From an uncultured Pelagibacteraceae bacterium (GTDB lineage: Bacteria; Pseudomonadota; Alphaproteobacteria; Pelagibacterales; Pelagibacteraceae), in assembly GCA_902588975.1 (NCBI GenBank), contig CACIRJ010000002.1, forward strand, positions 1-64,000: a stretch of DNA of 64,000 nucleotides, given 5' to 3'. Below, one piece after another: positions 18,029 through 26,591 of the stretch. The notes below the pieces were generated by a model. It was not told the DNA's origin. It did not search any database and worked only from the letters and a program-made list of their open reading frames with translations. The translations under genes were made by a program, and so were the position numbers. The first letter of the stretch is position 1, and every line of letters begins with the position of its first letter.

Positions 18029-19120
18029 ATGAGTGATTGTTTTATATTATTAAGTGCGGGAAAAAGTAAGAGATTTAAATCAAGATTAAATAAACAATAT
18101 ATAACCTATAAAAATAAGCCTTTATTTGAACATTCTTTAAAAACTGCTCTAGACTCAAAACTTTTTAAAAAAATTTTAATAGTTTCAAATAAGAATATTA
18201 ATTATAAAAATATAGATGTTATAAAAGGTGGAAAAGAAAGACATAATTCAACCCAAAATGCTCTTAATTTTTTAAAAAATAAAAAAATTAAAAATGTATT
18301 TATTCATGATGCAGCTAGACCAAATTTATCAATTAATTTACTAAAAAAATTAAAAAAAGAATTAAAAAATAATAACGCAGTTGTTCCCTATTTAAAATCT
18401 GAAAATTCAGTAAAGTATAAAATTAAAAATAAAATAATTAATTTAGATCGAGATAAAGTTTTAATTACACAAACCCCACAGTGTTTTAATTTTCAAGAAC
18501 TTTTTAATTTATATAAATCAAATAAAGAAAAAATTACTGATGAAGCTAGTTTGTATTTAAGAAATAATAGAAAAATTAAGTTTATTACTGGAGATAAAAA
18601 AAATTTTAAAATAACAACAACAGATGATGTAAGTTATCTAAAATCAGAAACATATTATGGTGTAGGTTTTGATGTACATAAACTAATTAAAAATAAAAAA
18701 CTTTTTCTTGGAGGTGTGAAAATTCCATTTCACTCAGGACTAAAAGGCCATTCTGATGGAGATGTAATACTTCACGCTATAATTGATGGTTTACTTGGAG
18801 CTATGAGAAAAAGCGATATTGGAACTCTTTTCCCAAGTAATTCAAATAAATTTAAAAATATTAGGTCCAAAAATATGCTTATGCCTGTTACAAAACTATT
18901 AAAGGATAATAATTTTTACATAAATAATATAGATATAAACTTAATTTGTGAAAATCCCAAAGTCTCAAAAATTAGAAGCAAAGTAATAAAATCAATATCT
19001 AACTTATTATCTATAAACGAAAATTTGATAAATTTAAAAGGGAAAACAGTTGAAAAATTAGGTATAATTGGAAAAGAACAAGCAATTGCTTGTGAAGTAA
19101 TTTGTTCAATATCAAAATGA
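18029..19120 (+). CDS. ispDF: Bifunctional MEP-pathway enzyme IspD/IspF
   Basis: A 363-residue fusion. Residues 1 to about 205 are 2-C-methyl-D-erythritol 4-phosphate cytidylyltransferase (LLSAGKSKRF, KGGKERHNSTQNAL, IHDAARPN). Residues about 208-363 are MECDP synthase (GVGFDVHKL, GHSDGDVILHAIIDGLLGA, DIGTLFP). It makes two steps of isoprenoid precursor synthesis and works with Dxr, also encoded in this window. The fusion is usual in Alphaproteobacteria. It opens a plus-strand run, and the 37-bp divergent spacer with ntrY must hold both promoters. Confidence 0.96.
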   Translation: MSDCFILLSAGKSKRFKSRLNKQYITYKNKPLFEHSLKTALDSKLFKKILIVSNKNINYKNIDVIKGGKERHNSTQNALNFLKNKKIKNVFIHDAARPNLSINLLKKLKKELKNNNAVVPYLKSENSVKYKIKNKIINLDRDKVLITQTPQCFNFQELFNLYKSNKEKITDEASLYLRNNRKIKFITGDKKNFKITTTDDVSYLKSETYYGVGFDVHKLIKNKKLFLGGVKIPFHSGLKGHSDGDVILHAIIDGLLGAMRKSDIGTLFPSNSNKFKNIRSKNMLMPVTKLLKDNNFYINNIDINLICENPKVSKIRSKVIKSISNLLSINENLINLKGKTVEKLGIIGKEQAIACEVICSISK

Positions 19121-19608
19121 AAAAGATAAATGTATTGATCTCAACTTTTTTTGGAAATGGATATATTTCTAAAATACCTGGCACATTTACATCGCTCAGC
19201 ACATTAATGATATTATATGTACTTTTTGAAGTACTTAATTTTAAAAATTTAAACTACATTTTAATACTATATTCAATTATATTTTTCTATTCCTTTTATG
19301 CAGTAATGGACTCTGAAACTGAGTTTGAAAACAAAGATCCTAGACAAATTGTAATTGACGAGGTTTTGGGTCAAGCAATGCCTTTGATATTGATTGTTTA
19401 CCTTTCTTCACTAAATCTAATAAGTATCCCTGTTGAAATATATTATTTGCTGTCTTTTATTTTTTTCAGATTTTTTGATATTGTAAAACCTTTTCCAGTT
19501 AGTTATTTCGATAAAGAACATAAAAACTTCTTTGGAATAATAATGGATGATATTATGGCAGGTTTATATACGATGATATTAATTTACTTAATAAGTCTTA
19601 AATTTTAA
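19117..19608 (+). CDS. pgpA: Phosphatidylglycerophosphatase A
   Basis: A 163-residue inner-membrane enzyme that dephosphorylates phosphatidylglycerophosphate to phosphatidylglycerol. PgpA hallmarks are GNGYISKIPGTFTSL near the N-terminus, DPRQIVIDEVLGQ in the middle, FFRFFDIVKPFPV and DDIMAGLYT. The ORF track begins at a TTG (19102); the ATG at 19117, overlapping the ispDF stop as ATGA, gives MKKINVLIS and is preferred. It follows ispDF and precedes the CinA-type gene, a common alphaproteobacterial order. Confidence 0.93.
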   Translation: MKKINVLISTFFGNGYISKIPGTFTSLSTLMILYVLFEVLNFKNLNYILILYSIIFFYSFYAVMDSETEFENKDPRQIVIDEVLGQAMPLILIVYLSSLNLISIPVEIYYLLSFIFFRFFDIVKPFPVSYFDKEHKNFFGIIMDDIMAGLYTMILIYLISLKF

Positions 19609-20072
19609 TGAATATCGAAAAGCTGCATAAGAAATTAATTAAAAAAAATATTACAGTATCGGTAGCTGAATCATGCACAGGAGGCTTATTATCAAGTAAA
19701 TTTACTAGGTTAAGCGGTTCTTCAAAGTACTTCCAAATGGGTTTAGTTACTTATTCAAACAATGCTAAAATTAAAATATTAAAAGTTAACAAAAAAATCA
19801 TAGATAAGTATGGCTCTGTAAGTCCTGAGTGTTGCAGATCTATGGTGCAAGGGTTAACAAAAATATCAAAGAGTAAAATTAATATATCTATTACTGGTAT
19901 AGCTGGTCCTAATGGTGGGACAAAAGATAAGCCTGTTGGTCTTGTATATATAGGTTTAACAAAAAGAAATAAAACTGTAGTTTCAAAAAATTTTTTTAAG
20001 AAAAAAGATAGAAAATCAATACAAAATAAAACTGTTGAAAAGTGTATTAAATTAATTCAAGATATTATTTAA
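19608..20072 (+). CDS. pncC: CinA C-terminal family nicotinamide-nucleotide amidase
   Basis: A 154-residue stand-alone CinA-C domain (PncC type), which deamidates nicotinamide mononucleotide to nicotinate mononucleotide in pyridine-nucleotide recycling. Diagnostic segments are SVAESCTGGLLSSKFTRLSGSSKYFQMGLVTYSN, YGSVSPECCRSMVQGL and SITGIAGPNGGTKDKPVGLVYIGL. The ATG overlaps the pgpA stop (TAATG). The N-terminal MoCF-like domain of full CinA is absent, as usual for the short alphaproteobacterial form. It ends 12 bases from the convergent RatA-like gene. Confidence 0.92.
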   Translation: MNIEKLHKKLIKKNITVSVAESCTGGLLSSKFTRLSGSSKYFQMGLVTYSNNAKIKILKVNKKIIDKYGSVSPECCRSMVQGLTKISKSKINISITGIAGPNGGTKDKPVGLVYIGLTKRNKTVVSKNFFKKKDRKSIQNKTVEKCIKLIQDII

Positions 20073-20084
20073 TATACATAAAGA

Positions 20085-20522
20085 TCACAAACTTTCTGCT
20101 CTTTTTTGAAAAGCATCTGCTATTTTATTAAGACCAAATTGAAATGATTTAGCCATAATAATATTAAGAAATTTATTTTTAATTTCAAAATCAACATCGA
20201 AATGAACTTCTGTAAAATTATCTTTTTCAATAAATTTCCAGTTATTTTCAAGATAATTAAGTGGTCCATCAATATTTGTGACATGGATATGATCATTGAT
20301 TTTATCAAATATAACATTGCTTTTATAAGTATCTGTAAAAGGTCTTTTACCAATAGTTAAATCAGCTATTATATTAATAGAATCATTTTCCTCTTTTTTT
20401 TCATACACCTTTGAATCTATACAGAAAGGAATAAATTCTGGATATTTTTCAATATCTAAAACAAAATTTATAAGTGTTTTTTTATCGCGTTCTATAAGTC
20501 GCGTTACAGATGCTTTTGGCAT
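20085..20522 (-). CDS. RatA/COQ10-like START-domain protein
   Basis: A 145-residue polyketide-cyclase/START-fold protein. The typical N-terminus is MPKASVTRLIERDKKTLINFVLDIEKYPEFIPFC, and the C-terminal FGLNKIADAFQKRA resembles RatA/YfjG. Relatives include the ubiquinone-binding COQ10 and E. coli RatA, reported as a ribosome-association inhibitor. In Alphaproteobacteria this gene usually follows lipA, as here (4-base gap). A role in ubiquinone handling would fit a respiratory oligotroph, but the sequence alone does not settle it. Confidence 0.88.
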   Translation of the reverse strand: MPKASVTRLIERDKKTLINFVLDIEKYPEFIPFCIDSKVYEKKEENDSINIIADLTIGKRPFTDTYKSNVIFDKINDHIHVTNIDGPLNYLENNWKFIEKDNFTEVHFDVDFEIKNKFLNIIMAKSFQFGLNKIADAFQKRAESL

Positions 20523-20526
20523 GAAA

Positions 20527-21450
20527 TTAATTAAGTCTGTTTTGTTTTAATTTAGCAAAATCTTCATCTGCATGATAGGATGATCTCGTTAAAGGAGACG
20601 AAGAAACCAATAAAAATCCTTTTGACTTTGCTATTACTTCTAATTCTTTAAATTCATCTGGATGGTAATATCTTTCTAATGGATGATGTTTTACTGATGG
20701 TTGCAAATATTGACCAATGGTTAAGAAATCTACATCGGCTGATCTTAGATCATCCATAACTTGAATTATTTCATCTCTCTCTTCACCTAAACCAACCATG
20801 ATTCCAGATTTAGTAAATACTTTTTTATTATTTAATTTTGCATTCTTAAGAAGTTCTAAAGATGCGAAGTATCTAGCACCTGGTCTCACTTTGACATACA
20901 ATCTTGGCACTGTTTCAATATTATGATTAAAAACATCAGGATTAGATTCTAATATAGTTTTATAAGACTCACCTTTTCTTAAAAAATCTGGTGTTAAAAC
21001 CTCAATTGTAGTATTTGGATTTTTTTTTCTAGTCATCAATACTACTTCTTTAAAATGATTTGACCCACCATCTGGTAAATCATCTCTATCAACTGATGTT
21101 ATAACAACATGTCTTAAGCTTAATTTATTTACTGCATTTGCTATTTTTATTGGTTCAAAAGGATCTAATTTTTCTGGTTTTCCAGTTTTAACATCACAAA
21201 ATGCACATGCTCTTGTACAAGTATCTCCCATAATCATAAATGTTGCATGTCGTTTACTCCAACATTCTGTTATATTTGGGCAGTTTGCTTCCTGACAAAC
21301 AGTTACAAGATTATTTTGATTAACTACAGTTTTGGTAAGAAAAAATTCTTTACTGTCAGAAAGCTTAGATCTAATCCATTCTGGTTTCTTTTTGATAGGA
21401 TTTATTGGATTCTTTTCTTTTTCTGGATGTCTTGATTTAATTTTGTCCAT
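20527..21450 (-). CDS. lipA: Lipoyl synthase
   Basis: A 307-residue radical-SAM enzyme that inserts two sulfurs into protein-bound octanoate. Both cluster motifs are complete: the auxiliary-cluster cysteines C52, C57 and C63 ([12 protein letters not shown]) and the radical-SAM C78, C82 and C85 (CTRACAFC). The C-terminal serine motif is [13 protein letters not shown]. It overlaps the ftsB stop by 14 bases. In many other Alphaproteobacteria pyruvate dehydrogenase genes lie between ftsB and lipA, but not here. Confidence 0.97.
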   Translation of the reverse strand: MDKIKSRHPEKEKNPINPIKKKPEWIRSKLSDSKEFFLTKTVVNQNNLVTVCQEANCPNITECWSKRHATFMIMGDTCTRACAFCDVKTGKPEKLDPFEPIKIANAVNKLSLRHVVITSVDRDDLPDGGSNHFKEVVLMTRKKNPNTTIEVLTPDFLRKGESYKTILESNPDVFNHNIETVPRLYVKVRPGARYFASLELLKNAKLNNKKVFTKSGIMVGLGEERDEIIQVMDDLRSADVDFLTIGQYLQPSVKHHPLERYYHPDEFKELEVIAKSKGFLLVSSSPLTRSSYHADEDFAKLKQNRLN

Positions 21451-21742
21451 CGTGTTTTATTATATAAGTAGTCTCCCCATCTTTTCCAAATAAAAATTTG
21501 TCTCGTATTAAAACTTCAATAAAATCAAGGTCTATATCTTTAGTTAATAAAGAGTTTTTGTATTCCAATTCCTCAATTTTGAATTTCAAATCTGTCTGTT
21601 TTACCTTTAATTTTTCATAGAATTCTTTTTTTTTTAAATAAGAGATTAGACCTCTGTCACCACCTAATAGATTAAAGAAAAAATAAATAAATAGGAAAGT
21701 AATAATTAAAATAAAATAATTTTTTTTTATTTTATCAAACAT
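21437..21742 (-). CDS. ftsB: FtsB/DivIC-type septum formation initiator
   Basis: A 101-residue bitopic protein: a short cytoplasmic N-terminus, one membrane segment (about 9-28), then a charged coiled coil (about 38-70, [23 protein letters not shown]) and a short C-terminal tail. This layout and the position immediately after eno are characteristic of FtsB, which joins FtsL and FtsQ at the divisome. The ATG at 21742 overlaps the eno stop (TGATG); the ORF track start is an upstream TTG. Confidence 0.85.
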   Translation of the reverse strand: MFDKIKKNYFILIITFLFIYFFFNLLGGDRGLISYLKKKEFYEKLKVKQTDLKFKIEELEYKNSLLTKDIDLDFIEVLIRDKFLFGKDGETTYIIKHDGQN

Positions 21743-23001
21743 CAATTAATATTATGCATTTTTGATTTTTTTCCAAGTTCATGTTCAATTCTTAATAATT
21801 GGTTATATTTTGAAACTCTTTCTGATCTAGCAAGCGAACCAGTTTTAATTTGATTAGAATCAGTTCCTACAGCAAAATCTGCAATAAATGTATCTTCACT
21901 ATCGCCAGATCTATGCGAAATTATAGTTTTATAACCAATTAATTTTGCAAATTTTATAACTTCTAGCGTTTCTGTGACAGTGCCTATTTGATTTAGTTTA
22001 ATCAATATTGAATTTGCAGAGATATTTAAAAAACCAATTTTTAATCTTTCTAAATTAGTTACAAACAGGTCATCCCCAACAATTTGTAATTTATTTTTTG
22101 TTTTATTTATAAGCTTTGTCCAAGCTGACCAATCATTTTCACCAAATGGGTCTTCTATGGACTTAATTTTATATTTTTTTATAAGTCTAAGATAATTTTC
22201 TATAGATTTATCTACGCTGGTGTATTTTTTAGAGTGAATTGAATATTTTTTATTTTTAATCAACTCGTTTGCTGCAACATCCAAACATATGACTATGTCT
22301 TTTCCATTTTTAAAACCTGACATATTTATAGCTTTTACTATAAGTTTTAACGCACTTTCATTATCATTTATCATTGGAGCGAATCCACCTTCATCACCTA
22401 CAGAAGTTGAATGACCCATTTTTTTTATTAAGTCTCTTAATTTGTTAATAACAATAAAACACATTCTTATACCCTCAGAAAAAGTTTTTGCTTTATCCGG
22501 TCTAATCATAAACTCTTGAATTCTAAGACCGTTATTCGCGTGCGCGCCTCCATTAATTATATTCATCAAGGGGTAAGGTAATTTAAAATTGCTATTAATT
22601 AGTAAATTTTTATAAATTGGAATTTTTTTAATTTTAGATGATAATTTTTTTACAGCTATTGAAACTGAAAGAATTGCATTAGCTCCAACTTTTTTTTTTT
22701 GTTTTGTTCCATCAAGCCTTATTAATAAATTATCTATCTTTTCTTGTTGATGAATATTAAAATTTTTTAACTTCTTTGATATTACTTTATTTATAAATTC
22801 AACAGGTTTTAAAACACTTTTTCCAAGATATTTTTTATTATTAATATCTCTTTTTTCAAAAGCTTCGTAAGTTCCAGTTGATGCTCCAGAAGGACAAATT
22901 GCTGATGCACTAATATCTTTTACAAATACTTCTGTTTCTATAGTTGGATTTCCTCTACTATCAAAAACTTGTCTTGCAATAACTTTAGAAATTTTAGACA
23001 T
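21742..23001 (-). CDS. eno: Enolase
   Basis: A 419-residue glycolytic/gluconeogenic enzyme interconverting 2-phosphoglycerate and phosphoenolpyruvate. Motifs are ARQVFDSRGNPTIE, PSGASTGTYEA, VGDEGGFAP, SIEDPFGENDW, VGDDLFVTN and ISHRSGDSEDTFIADFAVG. It overlaps kdsA by 8 bases. PEP is also the substrate of KdsA, encoded just upstream. Confidence 0.98.
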   Translation of the reverse strand: MSKISKVIARQVFDSRGNPTIETEVFVKDISASAICPSGASTGTYEAFEKRDINNKKYLGKSVLKPVEFINKVISKKLKNFNIHQQEKIDNLLIRLDGTKQKKKVGANAILSVSIAVKKLSSKIKKIPIYKNLLINSNFKLPYPLMNIINGGAHANNGLRIQEFMIRPDKAKTFSEGIRMCFIVINKLRDLIKKMGHSTSVGDEGGFAPMINDNESALKLIVKAINMSGFKNGKDIVICLDVAANELIKNKKYSIHSKKYTSVDKSIENYLRLIKKYKIKSIEDPFGENDWSAWTKLINKTKNKLQIVGDDLFVTNLERLKIGFLNISANSILIKLNQIGTVTETLEVIKFAKLIGYKTIISHRSGDSEDTFIADFAVGTDSNQIKTGSLARSERVSKYNQLLRIEHELGKKSKMHNIN

Positions 23002-23827
23002 TATTTTTTTTTATTAGATTATCTATTTCTACAATCTTATTAATAAGATTATCTAATTTATTAAGTGGAACCATATTTGGCCCATCAGAAGGAGCGTTAT
23101 CAGGATCTTGATGTGTTTCTATGAAAATTGCGGCAACACCGACAGCAACAGCTGCTCTAGATAAATGTTCGACAAATTCTCTTTGTCCACCACTTTTATC
23201 TCCTTGACCACCAGGTTGCTGAACTGAGTGAGTAGCATCAAAAACAATTGGATAACCATTTTTTGCCATTATGGGTATTGATCTCATATCTGATACTAAA
23301 GTGTTATATCCAAAACTAGCCCCTCGCTCTGTTACAAGAATATTATTATTTCCAGAGTCAGATATTTTTTTTGTTACATTTGCCATATCCCATGGAGCTA
23401 AAAACTGACCCTTTTTCACATTAATTATTTTTTTTGTTTTTGCAGCAGCAACTAACAAATCTGTTTGTCGACATAAGAATGCAGGAATTTGTAAAACGTC
23501 AACATGTGGAGCAACAATTGAGCATTGCTCTTCATTGTGAATGTCGGTAAGGACAGGGACTTTTATTTGATTTTTTATTTTATCAAAAACTGGTAAAGAT
23601 TTTTCTAATCCAGCTCCTCTTTTACCTTTAAGGCTTGTTCTATTGGCTTTATCAAATGATGTTTTGTATATAAATCCAATTTTATATTTGTCAGTAATAT
23701 TTTTAATTTCCCCTGCCATGTCCATAGCATGTTGCTCAGTTTCTAGTTGGCATGGTCCTGCTATTAAACAAATTTTATTTGAATTAGAAATATTTAAATC
23801 CTGACATTTAACAATTCTATTTTCCAT
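22994..23827 (-). CDS. kdsA: 3-deoxy-D-manno-octulosonate 8-phosphate synthase
   Basis: A 277-residue class I DAHP/KDO8P synthase condensing arabinose 5-phosphate and PEP into Kdo-8-P, the inner-core sugar precursor of LPS. Motifs are CLIAGPCQLE, FIYKTSFDKANRTSLKGKRGAGLE, VPVLTDIHNEEQC, NVKKGQFLAPWDM and VFDATHSVQQPGGQ. It sits between pyrG (11-base overlap) and eno. Together with the lpx genes it indicates that the cell makes a Kdo-containing lipid A. Confidence 0.97.
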   Translation of the reverse strand: MENRIVKCQDLNISNSNKICLIAGPCQLETEQHAMDMAGEIKNITDKYKIGFIYKTSFDKANRTSLKGKRGAGLEKSLPVFDKIKNQIKVPVLTDIHNEEQCSIVAPHVDVLQIPAFLCRQTDLLVAAAKTKKIINVKKGQFLAPWDMANVTKKISDSGNNNILVTERGASFGYNTLVSDMRSIPIMAKNGYPIVFDATHSVQQPGGQGDKSGGQREFVEHLSRAAVAVGVAAIFIETHQDPDNAPSDGPNMVPLNKLDNLINKIVEIDNLIKKNNV

Positions 23828-25439
23828 GATAATTTTTTGAAGCTTTTATAAAAGATTTAAATAATGGATGTGGTGATAACGGTCTTGATTTAAACTCTGG
23901 ATGAAATTGAACACCAATAAACCAGGGATGATTTTTTAATTCAATTATTTCAGGTAATTTATTATCTGGAGACATGCCCGAAAATATTAATCCTTTTTTT
24001 TCAAATTTTGATCTTTGGTTATTATTAACTTCATATCTATGTCTGTGTCTTTCTTTTATTTCTTTTGATTTATAAATCTTTTTTATGGCAGAATTATTTT
24101 TTAATTTAGCTGTATAAAGACCTAATCTCATTGTCCCGCCTAAGTTTTTTTCTGTACCCTTAAAAACTTTACCATTTTTGTTCCATTCGTGGATTAATCC
24201 AATAACAGGGTAGCATTTTTTATCAAGCTCTGTGGAACCAGCATTTTTTATATTTAATTTGTTTCTGGCAAATTCAATGATTGCCATTTGCATACCAAAA
24301 CAAATACCAAAAAAGGGTATTTTTTTTTCTCTTGCATATTTAATTGCAGCAATCTTCCCCTCAGTTCCTCTTTTACCAAATCCACCTGGAATTAATATTC
24401 CAGAGACACTTCTAAGTTTTTTGCTTATTTCATTTTTTTTTAGTTTATCAGATTCAATTCTTACTAAATTAACTTTTACATTATTTGCTATGCCGCCGTG
24501 TGTTAATGCTTCATCTAAGGATTTATAAGCATCTTTTAAGTTTACATATTTACCTATTATTCCGATATCAATTACTTTATTATTTTTTAAAACTGTTGAA
24601 GTAATATTTTTCCATGGATTTAAATTGGGTTTCTTTTTTGATTTTATTTTAAAATATTTTAAAACTTGTTTATCTAATTTTTGGTTATAAAAACTAATTG
24701 GTGCTTCATAAATTGTTTTAACATCGACTGTCTCAATAACATTTTTAATATCAACATTACAAAATAAAGATATTTTTTTTCTTTGCTCTAAAGGTATATG
24801 TTGCTCTGATCTACATATAACAATATCTGGCTGTATACCGATACTTCTTAATTCTTTAACACTATGTTGTGTAGGTTTGGTTTTTATCTCATCAGAAGAT
24901 TTCATGAAAGGAACTAATGTTAAGTGAACAAATAATGTTCTAGACTTTCCATGATCGTTTGAGAACTGTCTTATGGCTTCTAAAAAGGGTAAGCTTTCTA
25001 TGTCACCAACAGTTCCACCAATTTCACAAATTACAAAATCTTCATTACTAATGTCTTTGCTAATAAATTTTTTTATTCTATCTGTTATGTGTGGAATGAC
25101 TTGAACTGTCTTACCTAGATAGCCTCCTTGTCTCTCCTTTTTTATTACATCGCTATAAATTTTACCTGTAGTAATATTATCCGATTGTTTTGATGAAATA
25201 TTTGTAAATCTTTCGTAATGTCCTAAATCTAAGTCAGTTTCTGCACCATCATCAGTAACAAATACCTCTCCATGTTGAAAAGGACTCATTGTTCCTGGAT
25301 CAACATTTAAATATGGATCCATTTTACGTATCCTGACTTTATAACCTTGTGACTTTAGTAAATATGCAAGTGATGCTGAGGATAATCCTTTTCCAAGTGA
25401 TGATACCACGCCGCCAGTGACAAAGATATATCGCGCCAT
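23817..25439 (-). CDS. pyrG: CTP synthase
   Basis: A 540-residue enzyme making CTP from UTP. The N-terminal synthetase domain begins YIFVTGGVVSSLGKGLSSASLAYLLK. The C-terminal class I glutamine amidotransferase domain has the oxyanion segment PGGFGKRG, the nucleophile-containing PFFGICFGMQMA and the His-Glu pair in GVQFHPEFKSRP. The length is typical. The order secG-pyrG-kdsA-eno is conserved in Alphaproteobacteria. A 40-bp spacer separates it from secG. Confidence 0.98.
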   Translation of the reverse strand: MARYIFVTGGVVSSLGKGLSSASLAYLLKSQGYKVRIRKMDPYLNVDPGTMSPFQHGEVFVTDDGAETDLDLGHYERFTNISSKQSDNITTGKIYSDVIKKERQGGYLGKTVQVIPHITDRIKKFISKDISNEDFVICEIGGTVGDIESLPFLEAIRQFSNDHGKSRTLFVHLTLVPFMKSSDEIKTKPTQHSVKELRSIGIQPDIVICRSEQHIPLEQRKKISLFCNVDIKNVIETVDVKTIYEAPISFYNQKLDKQVLKYFKIKSKKKPNLNPWKNITSTVLKNNKVIDIGIIGKYVNLKDAYKSLDEALTHGGIANNVKVNLVRIESDKLKKNEISKKLRSVSGILIPGGFGKRGTEGKIAAIKYAREKKIPFFGICFGMQMAIIEFARNKLNIKNAGSTELDKKCYPVIGLIHEWNKNGKVFKGTEKNLGGTMRLGLYTAKLKNNSAIKKIYKSKEIKERHRHRYEVNNNQRSKFEKKGLIFSGMSPDNKLPEIIELKNHPWFIGVQFHPEFKSRPLSPHPLFKSFIKASKNYHGK

Positions 25440-25479
25440 GGAAGTATCTTATAGACCTAAAATTTAAAAATTCAAAGTA

Positions 25480-25779
25480 TTAATTATTGCTATCTGGAAC
25501 CTTTGGAGCATCATCAGTTTCCTCTATTTTATCTAAAACTGATGTTGTGGGAGTTAATTCACCTCTGGAAAGAATCGTTAAACACAGACTGCATATTATA
25601 AATAGAGTAGCAATTATTGCTGTAGCTTTAGTTAAAAAATTTCCAGCAGATCTTGAAAGCATAAAGTTATCTTGAGACACTCCAATACCTAATGCACCAC
25701 CCTCAGATTTTTGAAATAAAACTAAGACAACTAGAATAGCTGCAAGAATAATATTAATTATTAAAAGTATATTTTCCAC
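25480..25779 (-). CDS. secG: Preprotein translocase subunit SecG
   Basis: A 99-residue inner-membrane protein with two hydrophobic segments (about 3-20 and 50-70) linked by the conserved LFQKSEGGALGIGVSQDNFMLSRSAGNFLTKATAI, the SecG signature. An acidic, low-complexity tail follows. It stabilises the SecYEG channel. It lies 5 bases after tpiA. Confidence 0.94.
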   Translation of the reverse strand: MENILLIINIILAAILVVLVLFQKSEGGALGIGVSQDNFMLSRSAGNFLTKATAIIATLFIICSLCLTILSRGELTPTTSVLDKIEETDDAPKVPDSNN

Positions 25780-25784
25780 GAGGT

Positions 25785-26534
25785 TTAATTAGTTGATTTT
25801 TTAATTATATCAATAAAATTTTTTGCTCTCAAAGATGCGCTTCCTATTAAAAATCCTTTTAAATCATTAATTTTTTTTAACTCTGATACATTTTTAGAAT
25901 TAACAGATCCTCCATAGATAATTTTATGTTTTTGATTTTTTTTTAATTTCCTAATTATATTATTTATGTCTCTAAAATTTTTTCTTAACTCAGATGATTT
26001 TGGTATTTTTCCAGTTCCAATAGCCCATCTAGGTTCATATGCAAAAATAATATTATTAATTTTTTTTATATTCTTTAATGCAATAGTTATTTGTCTTTTA
26101 AGTACTGAGAAAGTTTTATTATTTTTTTTTTCTTTGTATGTTTCCCCAATACAAAGAATTACTTTTAATTTTTCTTTAAGTGCTGAATGAATTTTTTTAT
26201 TTATTAGTATATCATTTTCCTGATTTCTAATTTCAGAATGACCAACAATTACATACTCACCTCCTGCTGACTTAATTAATTTAGAATTTACAGATCCTGT
26301 AAATGCTCCATAATCATTTAATTGAGAAAGGTTCTGAGCACCTACTTTAATTTTAGAGTTTTTTACTTTATTTTTAACTAAGGAAATTAGGGTAAATGGT
26401 GGACAGTAAATAATTTGATTTTTTTTATTTTTTGATTGTTTTAAAAATTTTATGGTTTTATTAATGCCAGAGATGTGACTTTTTTCTCCATTCATCTTCC
26501 AATTAGCTATAAAGATCATATTATTATTTGTCAT
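25785..26534 (-). CDS. tpiA: Triosephosphate isomerase
   Basis: A 249-residue TIM barrel interconverting DHAP and glyceraldehyde 3-phosphate. Catalytic segments are visible: IFIANWKMNG (lysine), YVIVGHSEIR (histidine), FAYEPRWAIGTG (glutamate) and the phosphate-binding IIYGGSVNSKN. The first ATG is used here; an internal ATG five codons on is also possible. It heads the minus-strand run tpiA-secG-pyrG-kdsA-eno and is divergent from the PpiD-like gene. Confidence 0.97.
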   Translation of the reverse strand: MTNNNMIFIANWKMNGEKSHISGINKTIKFLKQSKNKKNQIIYCPPFTLISLVKNKVKNSKIKVGAQNLSQLNDYGAFTGSVNSKLIKSAGGEYVIVGHSEIRNQENDILINKKIHSALKEKLKVILCIGETYKEKKNNKTFSVLKRQITIALKNIKKINNIIFAYEPRWAIGTGKIPKSSELRKNFRDINNIIRKLKKNQKHKIIYGGSVNSKNVSELKKINDLKGFLIGSASLRAKNFIDIIKKSTN

Positions 26535-26591
26535 CTTAGATAATTTAATTTATAGGTTTGTTTTTTATAATCAATATATAAAGAATTATTC
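26535..26591. promoter_or_regulatory. Divergent promoter region tpiA / ppiD-like gene
   Basis: A 57-bp spacer between two divergent gene starts. A TATAAT hexamer at 26566-26571 on the plus strand is well placed as a -10 element for the PpiD-trp-direction transcript, giving a leader of about 14 bases. No convincing -35 was found. Promoters for both directions must lie here or inside the neighbouring genes. Confidence 0.3.
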
